DNA of 64,000 bases from the NCBI GenBank assembly GCA_958299035.1, contig CATQJL010000112.1, positions 54,541,140-54,605,139 on the forward strand. The letters run 5' to 3'. This document shows, one piece after another, positions 36,222 to 45,900 of this stretch; position 1 is the first letter of the stretch, and each line of letters opens with the position of its first letter. The DNA comes from Cylicocyclus nassatus (taxonomy: Eukaryota; Nematoda; Chromadorea; Rhabditida; Strongylidae). The position numbers were made by a program, and so were the translations under genes. The notes under the pieces are model-generated. The model did not search any database. It was not told the DNA's origin and was given only the letters and a program-made list of their open reading frames with translations.

Positions 36222-36257
<36 letters not shown>

Positions 36258-36674
36258 GAAAACGATACTGAACCTGCTTGATAGCGGCTTTTTTGCAAGA
36301 ATAGTGTGGGTTTATGGTATAGATTTTCACTATAAACAAGAAAAGAGGCATTAACTCGACAAAAGGATATGATATTCGTGTTCGGCAAGACAATCAGTTA
36401 ATTATTCATTCTTACTTTAACCCCCATAAATCCTCGAACTCAACGAGTTTCTGAAAATCTTTGGATTTTTCTAATTTGTCATTAGAAAGCAAGCAGTTTG
36501 TGCTAGTTTGTAACTCACACAGTAATCTATACAGTACTAAAATGTGAGCGCGCCAATAACAGAAAGCAAAAAGTTACAGACTTAGTTGCAAAACTTAGTC
36601 AACAACCTAATAATTTCTTCACCCTAGATTGCAGAAAACTTTAATGGACGTTCTGAAAAGATGTAGTAAATAAA

Positions 36675-37170
36675 TCTTATATATAAAGCTGAATGTCTGT
36701 TTGTCTGCCTGTCTGTCTGTATGTCTGTCTGTCTGTCTGTATGTCTGTACGTATGTTCCGAATAGAAAATTCCATTTCTTAACCGATCCGAACCAAACTT
36801 GGCACACATACACTTCGGGCCCCGGCGGGTGTCATAGGCCACTTTTCGTCATCGATCGATATCGATTTTATCGATTTTTTGCAAAATTCGAGCTACGGGG
36901 CTGGGAGTTGGCACAGGGGGTAATCGAGCATGCTGATCACCCCCGTGGGGGTCACCCCTGTGCCAGCATGCTCGATTACACCCCTCTGCCAAATTTCAGC
37001 CCCCTAGCTCAAATTTTGCAAAAAATCGATAAAATCGACATCGATCGATAACGAAAAGTGGACTGTGACACCCGCCGGGGCCCGAAGTGTATGTGTGCCA
37101 AGTTTGGTCATCGGTTAAGAAATGGAATTTTCTATTCGGAACATATGGCGGAGCCGGGTAAGCCAGCTAG
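36675..37170 (+). mobile_element. Helitron-like element with palindromic body
   Basis: Starts TCTTATATATAAAGCTGAATG after A, runs through a (CTGT)n tract, and ends GGCGGAGCCGGGTAAGCCAG then CTAG next to T. The body is inverted on itself: TATGTTCCGAATAGAAAATT near the left faces AATTTTCTATTCGGAACATA near the right, and GGGCCCCGGCGGGTGTCA appears in both orientations, meeting at a core near 36945 (CACCCCCGTGGGGGTC). The microsatellite occurs once only. The copy at 11752-12035 has a single arm, so this copy looks like an inverted doubling of it. Confidence 0.65.
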
Positions 37171-37540
37171 TTCGCTTATATTCTTGTGAGTGATACTTTA
37201 AATTTAAATGGTACAAATTAAATGAATTCTACTTTACATTATAGCTTGATCTGCTTTCCTTGTCTACTGTGTTAAAACCATTAAAGGTAGAATAATGCAG
37301 ATCACGAATTGTTGACTAGTACCATCAATGTTAAAGAATGTTTTTTCTACTCTTGGAAAACACTACCAAAAAATCTTCTTGGTTCAATGAAAAGTTAAAA
37401 GCTATATTGTTACTATCATACTCTTGTTTAAAATGTAGGTTTTCTCAACACCAGAACAGCTCAATTATTACTTCGAGAGTTTGTGAATTTGATGGAAAAT
37501 ACCGGAGTTATTGCTCTATCTGACAACTATTTATTGAATT

Positions 37541-37891
37541 ATGGTTCACTTTCTGGGAAATCAAACAGCAGATGATTTACAGGAAAACTTCAGCAATGAA
37601 GAAAAACGGCAGCTACTGTTCAATCCAAATTGCATGAAGATGGATAAAAAGACGACACGAAATTTCACTGGCAACTTGACTTCACTCATCAAGTGCTTCG
37701 ATGAAATTACTGGAAGGCTTTCAATCTATTTTTTGAGTCCATTCCCTCTGGATGTTCCTTACGTTCCCGTCAGAAAGCTAGAAACTTCGACTTCACGATA
37801 CGCAAACCACTCGTATAATCAACCAATTCTTAGAGACATTTTCTTCATTACGAGGTTTTCAATGATTCTCTTAGGCCAACGAAAAATCTAG
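37541..37891 (+). CDS. Unrecognised 116-codon open frame
   Basis: Open from MVHFLGNQTADDLQENFSNE to a stop at 37889-37891, with a polar first half and an aromatic, Leu/Ile-rich end. No domain, signal peptide or splice context recognised. Chance frames of this length do occur in a window this AT-rich, so it is listed only for completeness. Confidence 0.13.
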   Translation: MVHFLGNQTADDLQENFSNEEKRQLLFNPNCMKMDKKTTRNFTGNLTSLIKCFDEITGRLSIYFLSPFPLDVPYVPVRKLETSTSRYANHSYNQPILRDIFFITRFSMILLGQRKI

Positions 37892-37985
37892 AATGGACTT
37901 CATTTTTTGTTAACTCAACGATTCAACATATAACTCAAGTAATTCGTAATCGAGACGTTCATATCTTCCATTAGAGATTTATTAA

Positions 37986-39212
37986 AGGCAGCGTCCAGGC
38001 AAGTCTGGACACATGGGGATCTCACGTGAACAGTAATTTTGGGGCCCTAATTAAGCCACTGCCCAACCGGCAGCTCAGGTAGTGCTCTAACGGCTAAGAT
38101 AATCCCCCCGAAACTGGACCCCGCGACAGGGCCCGGCACCGATGGTTTGGGGTCAAACTGGACTTCGTTTTTGGAGTTAGAAGCAAGGGGGACATCGTTT
38201 TTATGAGGTCCTGGAGGAAGCGCCAAAATACACGACGAACATGTCAGGTTTCACGAGTTGAACGTGTTCTTTCGCAAGCGCGCGAATTTCAAATGCAAGA
38301 CTCAAACAAACAAATGGCTTGTTTACAGCACACAAACAATCACATGGCTTCGAATATGGGCTATGAGTATACAATATTACTCCAAACTATGTTATGTAAA
38401 AAGTTCCGAAAACTTATGTGTCCTAATATCCGTTCTCGAATTTGTTGGTTTCTAGACCAACTACCAAACCAACTGGGTTGGTTCGGAGCATAAATATTGG
38501 AGAGTTCACGTAAGTTTTGGACCTTTTTAATTTGGACGATTAAAACGGTCAAAAATCTCTCATATAGTGAAGAGAGCAGATCAAACCGTTGCCTCTTCCC
38601 TTTTTTGAGTCAAAAGTAGTATAAATCTACGCGCTGATAGATATCGCGCTCCAATCACTTGCGGTGTCCTTTGAAATTTGTGGCGAAAAATGCATCGCAG
38701 GATTGTTGAGGCTACAGATTTGGTTGGCCTAGGAGATTTTTGACACCCAGCATCAAAATGGTACTATACCCAATGGCAGAGCCTCTAATCGACTCGAAAT
38801 GTTTTCTTTTTGCTTTTTTGTTATATTACATACATCAAAATGCGCTTTTTTCGCTTTTTTTGTTGCTATTTTGGTTGAATAGGGGTTTCCCCACTGATTT
38901 TCACGTCGAGAGGGACTTCGTAAATTTTTGCGAAGTCATGGGGGACTTCGTTTTCTAAAGACCTCCAAACCAACGCGTGCCGGGCCCTGCCCCGCGACCG
39001 TATTTCGCATGGATTTATGGCGCAAAGCGTGTGTCCTGGCGCGAAACTGCCATAAATCCATGCGAATAAAATTGCGGGGTCTAGTTTCGGGGGGAATATC
39101 TCAGCCGTTAGAGCACTGACTGCGCTGCCGCTTGCGCAGTGCCTTAGTTAGGGCCCCAAAAATACTTTCCACTTAAAATCCCCATAGGTCCAGATCTGCC
39201 TGGACGCTGTCT
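37986..39212. mobile_element. TTAA-type MITE with tRNA-like arms, split by a hAT insertion
   Basis: Next to TTAA (37982-37985) and TCAA (39213-39216), ends AGGCAGCGTCCAGGCAAGTC / CTGCCTGGACGCTGTCT. Removing the 38127-38989 insertion leaves about 356 bp. Both arms carry a tRNA-like block, ATCTCAGCCGTTAGAGCAC at about 39097-39115 and its inverted partner at about 38082-38099, similar to a tRNA D-arm and pol III A-box. No intact cloverleaf is present. Confidence 0.72.
38127..38989. mobile_element. hAT-like element, CAGGGCCCGGCAC family
   Basis: 863 bp, ends CAGGGCCCGGCACCGATGG / CGTGCCGGGCCCTG, flanked by perfect 8-bp duplications CCCCGCGA (38119-38126, 38990-38997). The internal plan is that of 29318-30069 (GGACTTCGTTTTTGGAG left, GGGGACTTCGTTTTC right) but its central palindrome is different (GGTTTCTAGACCAACTACC, AACCAACTGGGTTGGTTC), so subfamilies differ mainly in this core. 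Confidence 0.87.
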
Positions 39213-39216
39213 TCAA

Positions 39217-41248
39217 GAACCGAAAAGCATTCAGATTTTTCTGCAAGATACCAGAGCTTTGTTGACCTAATTTGAATGAACTTAACAAAACTTAAAGCAT
39301 GTTCTTTTCCCATTTTTATCTGCAGTGGATTATATTAGAAGTCACCAAGCCATATTATATCTACAAACAGAGAGACTTTCTCTTTTTAATAAAATTAAAA
39401 AGAAGCTAATTCGTCACGACAGCCAAAACTGCACATTTTTAAAAGTGAGACAATAGAACTTTCGGGGCATTCTAATACTTTCTATGGCATAAAAAAGCCA
39501 CAGGCGGTACTATATGCATGTTTGGAAAACCGCAACTCACAATTTTCGATAGCCTTATACGAATGGCTGTCTAAAAACAGCCAGTTCCAAAAAAATACTG
39601 AAATATGCATCACCTACGAAGCAAACTAATACATAAACTTTGGATACTTGGGCTGAAAGATGCATAAATTTGTTTTATAAGAAACACTGACTCACATGAA
39701 GGTTTTTTCAGCCTTGAAAGCTTTTTCAATCTCAAGAAACTAATAAATTCCATGAAAGATTCAAGTACGTCTAAGCACGACATTTTCACAGAAAATTATC
39801 AACAGAAAATGAGAAAGTAGTGATTCACATCATCTGTGCACGAGAACAAATCTCAAGGGAGAGGACGATGAGGCTCTCAAGTTCATGAGGATTGCGTGAC
39901 TACATATGAATGTGATCCTAATGAAAGACGCTCGTTCTATGATGTTCTACTCTTTGCACATAGAAATGAGCTTTTTGATGTGGACTCTGCAAAAGTTTTG
40001 AAAGCTTCTCAGCACGAAATGAACAGAGAAAGAAAACGGGAGAAACATAATTGCACATTGAAGCAAGGTCTAGAATGTTCTGGGTAGTAGGTAAATGCAA
40101 AAGTTCTTGCATATTTTAGGAAAAATTCAATAAATTTCGAAAGTCTAAACCTAAATTCTAGGCTTTACATCGATTAAGAGAATGTTTGCGCCCTACGATA
40201 GCAAACTTTTATTAAAACTGGAGAACATGCTTCCAAAGATGTCACTCATCAACAGTTTGTCTTTGCTCAAAAAAAAACTACACGTCTCTAGCCTAACTAA
40301 CAAGGGAACGATACTTGGTGTCCGTGGTCTTTTGAGATGAAACGTAAACCATCACACTCGTTTTGGAACGCTGCTACTGAAAGAAGTTATGAAGGATTTG
40401 CGCTTCAATGGTCGCCTAAGAGAAATGCGACCGAGGATGCCCAATTTTCAAAAAGAAGCTTGATTAAGGCAATGCAAAACTGAAAAACACAAAGGGACTC
40501 GAATCTAAACCTACATTAACTTGCGAGGCTATTTCACTAGCCATTACATGACATCTTAGCGGCGGTTTTGGCACTGCGATAACGTCTCCTTTGGCGCAAA
40601 AATCCCATTTTGCAGTGGATTTCCTCAATACTAACTTCTTCAGCAAAAACCCAGTTCAATGTCCAGAAAAAGTTATGGTACTTCAAGCAAAAGGTCAAAT
40701 TTCCTGGTTGGTTTTGAGCTGTTTTGAGCGTTTTGATAAGGAAATCTCCCGTGTACAATAACATTTTTCATAAATTTTGCTTTGTATGAAATTAGGCCTG
40801 CAATAGTATTAATAGATAGCCCATTTCTCTGTGAAATCTCACAGATTTTTTGAGGCTAGCTAACGGCATTCTAGTTTTTTTACGGCCAAGCTCAAAATTA
40901 CGGAAAGAAGAGCTGTTTCTGGAAGCTTGTTTGCAGAAGGCTAGGAAACCAAAAATTGCGTTTAGTCGACTCTCCTGAAGCTCAAACCCTCGTCTATTTT
41001 TTTGGACACAAAATCATATTGAGTAAGGATTTGGAAAGTTGACGAAGTTTCCATAATTTAAGCGAAAAAAACTTTTTTACCTGTCAAATATTATCAATTT
41101 ACTCTTGTAACAATAACTGGGACTTGAAGAAACCTGCACATTTTCAAAGCAGTACTACATAAGTTAATTATTCATTCACAGAATTATCACAAAGACTATA
41201 TGCAAGACAAATATGTGTTTTTCTAAGTACTCCGTAATGTTAGATTAG
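39217..41248. other. No well-supported gene
   Basis: AT-rich DNA with one possible terminal exon (39860-40087). Frames at 40464-40764 on the minus strand have no splice context. This is the 3' flank of spd-2. Confidence 0.35.
39860..40087 (+). CDS. Possible terminal exon, unrecognised
   Basis: An open frame without a convincing ATG: HEDCVTTYECDPNERRSFYD, then VLLFAHRNELFDVDSAKVLK, then a highly charged stretch (QHEMNRERKREKHN) before TAG. Charged and well mixed composition makes it more protein-like than most chance frames here. A GATGAG|GCTC junction near 39871 is a weak acceptor. No domain recognised; no partner exons found upstream, where DNA is AT-rich. Confidence 0.2.
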
Positions 41249-41350
41249 ATGGCAAGCAGCACAGAGCAATGGTTACAAGTGATTCGAGTAGAAATTGAGC
41301 CTACAGTAATTTCGAATGGGTACATACACTATTACAGCGTTTGCATAGAA
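41249..41350 (+). CDS. Possible first exon of an unrecognised plus-strand gene
   Basis: An ATG directly follows ATTAG, and the frame runs 34 codons (MASSTEQWLQVIRVEIEPTV, then ISNGYIHYYSVCIE) to a perfect GTGAGT donor in phase 0. The peptide vaguely recalls the first strands of a PX domain (hydrophobic alternation, then Y-x-x-Y), which is only a suggestion. The next open stretch on this strand ([11 protein letters not shown] after TTCAG at 41462) is antisense to the last spd-2 exon. Either the gene overlaps spd-2 in antisense, its second exon lies elsewhere, or this is chance in the spd-2 3' UTR, which begins 23 bp away. Confidence 0.3.
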
Positions 41351-41372
41351 GTGAGTAAAATGTCAAGAATCA

Positions 41373-42915
41373 TCAATCTAGCAACTTAGTATTAGCGCGA
41401 ATAGTTTGATCAGGCACTATCAATGTATTGTAGACTGTTCTTTCGCGGAATGTATCTTCAGGTTGCAGACTTCTTTCGAGGGACAAATTCGAAGACAGTG
41501 ATGCTCTTGGGCGGATACGAGGAGAGCAAACCTAAAAAAATATCTCTTGTTGTGTTTGAATATTCAAGAACCTGAGGCGCTGTGTCTCATTCGCCCAATC
41601 CCCAAATCATGCTCCACCTCGAAAGCGTGCACCCGATCAGGTATAATAGCCTGATCTGGCGCTCATCCTCTTTTCTCAAAAGCCACGAAGCAAATTTCGC
41701 CACAAAACAATTTCGGTTCAGTCTAGAATCAAACATACATACAAATCTATTCATGACACTGAATGTGATGATCTTAGGGCATATGTAGCTCAAGTGAAAG
41801 CTAGTTTACAGAGACTTTTCCATTTTACAATAATAACTAGCTAAAATGAAGAGTAGTACGCAGTAGTAAAGTACCGAATTTTTCGATGACGCTCAATTTT
41901 CGAAGATCATAAGGAAGAATAGCACTACACGTGAAGAGAGCAAAAGCGCAGTTACAAAAAAAGATAAAATTAGCTTACAGCCCGCAAGTCCGCTTTGCTG
42001 ACGTCAATCTCAATCCAAGCGCTTACCAAATCAGGCGCACATTTCAGCGCAAGCGATGCGCCCCAGATCAGGTGCTATTCTTGATCAGATAACAACCTGA
42101 TCAGGAACTAATGTATGATCTGGGAATTGAAACATAGCGCTCTCGAAAATCCACTTACATAAATGATATGCATTCTCAGAGCTTGATCAAAAAGACGAAC
42201 ATCCTCCTTGGAAACCGGATAACCTTTTGGTGGTTCGAAATCAGGTTCTTCACGATCATACTTATCCGTGAACTGCAGATTCTCGCATGTGTGAATAGTG
42301 CCAACTTTCTCCTCATAACTGAAAGAAATGTCTCTGCAAAATATTATTGAAGCCACTTTTCATATGCTCACCATCGAAGTCTTCGGCGTGTACGTTCTTC
42401 TCCCCAATATACTATGACCTGCAGCGGGCTTGCTGTTCGCTGTTGCTGAAAGTGTAATATGAAATCGTAGTTCATAAATTTCGACGTGCTACACTTACAG
42501 CAGAAGATGCCGTCGATATGATTGAGTGCTGCGAGGATCTCCAATCAAAAGACGGGAACGGTGATCGCAAGCGAACAGATATTTTCTAAATAGTAGATAG
42601 AATCTGGCATGACCGAGCTTTTGAAGGAGACACTCAAATATACCGTAGCTAAACTACCGGATAGTAGTATGCCCAAATAAAGATAAGTGTTTCATTTGCT
42701 GACAGAAAAGTGGAATACACTAAGCTCACGAATGAAAACGCTGAGAGAAGCAAAAGCGTATTGTAAATCTGACCCGTGTATCTTGGATTTCCTCCTTTTA
42801 GAGTAACAAGAGAAGGTATATGACTCACAGAGAAGTCTCCCATGAGATGTATATCAGTCAAAAGGTCTTTAAGCGCTGATTTCAAAACCCTTCCATATCT
42901 GCTCCTTGGATTATA
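41373..42915 (-). CDS. spd-2: spd-2 exons 23-27 (C-terminal region)
   Basis: Exons: 42829-42915, 42499-42585, 42372-42445, 42159-42318, 41373-41531. Exon 23 ([20 protein letters not shown]) follows the transposon-filled intron 22 in phase 0. Exon 25 carries [16 protein letters not shown], resembling the IVFFYGDE-type motif of CEP192. Exon 26 uses acceptor TTTCAG at 42319, not the earlier TTGCAG, which would create a stop. Exon 27 fits in phase 0 ([19 protein letters not shown]) and ends [16 protein letters not shown] then TGA. The last intron (42158-41532) contains several scattered GATCAGG-like words and might hide another phase-0 exon. No AATAAA lies close downstream of the stop. Confidence 0.72.
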
Positions 42916-45900
42916 CTGAACAAGCTACAGGCATTTGTTTGACCTCAGATGACACTGATTCTGGTTGCTTTTTGCACGACTAGAACGGCAGAATAGTTCC
43001 AAAACTAGTCTCGTCATTTTCTTATGTACAATAAATATATCTGACATTTGGGGATGTACCTTTGAAGCAAATTCGCATTTCTTACGAGTTTAGGTCATTA
43101 CACCCCCACAATGGTTGGTCGCCTCATTGTGGCGTGGGGGTGACACTGGGTGTCGAACTGCGATGCACAGCCAAGTGTATACTCTGGTAGGGCCTCCCAA
43201 GCTGTAAAGGAGTTCGACGTTTCCGATTTCGGCCGGATGCCTAGCTAAGAACCGGCTACACCAGATCCCCCGCCGTCTGGCTTCTTCTGGTCGCTAGGCG
43301 GTTCCTCCTCGCTCCAAGCCCGGGGTCAGCGATCGCCCCGTGGAAATCAAGAGTAGACCTAGTAAGCCACCTCTTGTAGGGGAAAATTCATATTACTCCT
43401 CCAGTTAGAAGATTAGAAAGAAACCCTGCATATCGTATCCCGCCTACGGCGCAGGGTGGTAGCAAGAACGATGTCAGGGTACTCAGGGCGCCTTTCGGAT
43501 TGGACAAAAACGACACGTCTGCCCGGACGACACGCCATGGAGATTGCCTCATGCTCTGCACCTACAACGCCAGGACAGTCTCCACAAACGCCGACCTACA
43601 CGCTCTTCTCGACGCTGCAGAGCACATCAACTACCACATCATCGCTCTGCAGGAAACGAAGTCCAGGAAGAAGGACGTGCGACAGATGAGTGATGGGACC
43701 CTCATCATTCGTGGTGAAAAGGTTCCATCACGAAACGTGGGAGGCGTCGGCTTTGTCGTCCACCCATCTATCGTCCATCTTGTCGATTCGCACGAGATCC
43801 TATCACCTCGACTAGGCATTCTACGACTACGACCTCCACATCAGAAGACCATCAGCATCATCAACTGCTATTCTCCAACATCAGCAGCTGACGAATCAGA
43901 ACTAGATGCTTTCTACGAAGATGTGGAGGAGGTCGTCCGCAACGAGAAGTCCTTTTATAAGTTTGTTGTGGGCGACTTCAACGCGAAAGTCGGGATGCCA
44001 CTGGAAAAGTAGTATAGGATCGGGAAGTTTGGATATGGGCTCCGGAACGAAAACGGCAACCGTCTTGTTGGGCTTCTCTCCGCCGCACGACTTTTCCATG
44101 GAAATTCCATCTTTATGAAGAAAGAACATCGCCGATGGACATGGGAATCGCCCAACGGAACGACCCACGCGGAGATCGACCACATTTCTCACCAACCGAA
44201 GGTGGAGCTTGCTCGATATCTCTGTAGTTCCATCCTTCTGTAGTGGCTCCGATCACCGCCTCCTTCGAGCGAAGATACGACTCAGCCTAAGGCTGGAAAA
44301 GAAAGTCTGTCATGGTGCCGCGAGAAGGAAGGAAGTCGTTTATGACGGTAACAGGCTGGAAGAGCTCATATCAAGTTGTGACTGGCCCATCGAGGAGGAC
44401 CCAACGTACGACCACGACTGGCTTCTGAAAGGATTGCGAGCCTGCGGAGAATGCACCTCAGTGACTTCTGAGAAGAACTTGGACCGCATCTCGAAGACCA
44501 CCAAGGAATTGCTCGAAAGAAGAAGATCAATGAGGCAGAATCCGAATGCAACTCATCTCGAGCGACTGATAGCCAACGCCAGTTGCAGAACAGCTTTGCA
44601 AGAGGATCTCAGGAAGTACAGGCAAGCCAAGATACTGGAAGCAGCCGAAAGAAGATGAAGTCTCAAGAAGTGCCGAAGGGACCTCTGCGAATATCACGTA
44701 CCACTGGCTGCACTACTGAACGAAGACGGGACTCCGACTTCTTCCCGATACAAGATGGAATTTATCGCGAAGAACTTTTACACCAACCTCCTCCGCTCAT
44801 CAACACCCGTGCAGATGCCCGTTGTTCCCACTGGAGAAGTACTACGAATTCTACCTGCTGAAGTGCGTATCGCGATACAGACCATGAAGACGTCCACGGC
44901 TCCAGGACCAGATCATCTTTCAACTTCTGCGAGCCGAAGGACACCGTCTACACGAGATTCTAGCGTCGCATTTGACATCTTACCTTCAGAAGGAGAAGAT
45001 TCCCGACCAGTGGAGAACGTCAAGAACCGTCCTTCTCTTCAAGAAGGGTGAACGGGAGGATCTTCGGAACTATCGTCCAATATGCTTGCTGAGTGTGCTG
45101 TACAAGCTTTTCACGAAGATTATCCTCGCTCGCATATCAAGGACACTGGATGAAGCCCAACCCTAAGAACAAGCTGGATTTCGCAAAGGATTCAGCTGCA
45201 TGGACCATATCCAGACCGTTTCGAGGGTCATAGAAGTCTGCCGGGAGTACCGACTGCCTCTCGTCCTAACCTTTGTCGACTACGAGAAAGCCTTTGACAG
45301 CGTCGAAACCAACGCCATCCAGTCTGCGCTAGTCGATCAAGGAGTGGACCCAGCTTACGTGAGGACGTTAGCCGACTGCTACAAGGACTGTACAACGACG
45401 ATGCAGCTATTCCATCGCCCCCTGACCATACCAATCGGGAAGGGGGTCCGACAAGGCGACACAATCTCGCCGAAGCTGTTCACCGCGGCCTTGCAGTGGG
45501 TGATGAAGTCACTGGACTGGGACGAGAGAGGCATACGAGTTGATGGGAGATTCCTGTCCAACCTTCGTTTTGCGACGACATCGTTCTCTTCTCGAGCAGT
45601 ATCACCGAAGCGTAGACGATGCTGAAGGAACTAAACGAAGTAGGGAAGAAGATCGGACTGCGAATAAATCGGAAGAAGACTCAGTTCATGAAGAACGCCC
45701 TTTGCGAAGATGCAGAAATGGAATTGGAAGGCACCCCGATTATGGAGACGGCTTCCTACGTGTATCTCGGACGTTCGATGAACATGGAGAACGACTTGAG
45801 GGAAGAACAGGAGAAGAAGAGCAGCCTGGGCCGCCTTCGGGCCTCTGAAGGAAGCCACCGACCAACTGACGGACCCGGAGCTTCGTGCCCACCTGTTCGA

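Larger units (their letters stand above)
32750..36254 (+). mobile_element. 3' fragment of a retroelement (SINE- or LINE-like) with (AAAT)n tail, split by a hAT insertion
   Basis: GC-rich sequence at 32750-32941 continues at 36091-36254 once the 32942-36082 insertion is removed. The rejoined piece of about 350 bp includes GTGGTTCAATCCC, close to the pol III B-box, and ends in about nine AAAT units (36219-36254). A short-repeat tail on a GC-rich body is typical of non-LTR elements or SINEs. The B-box hints at a tRNA-derived SINE, but I see no convincing A-box. No target duplication identified. Confidence 0.5.
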
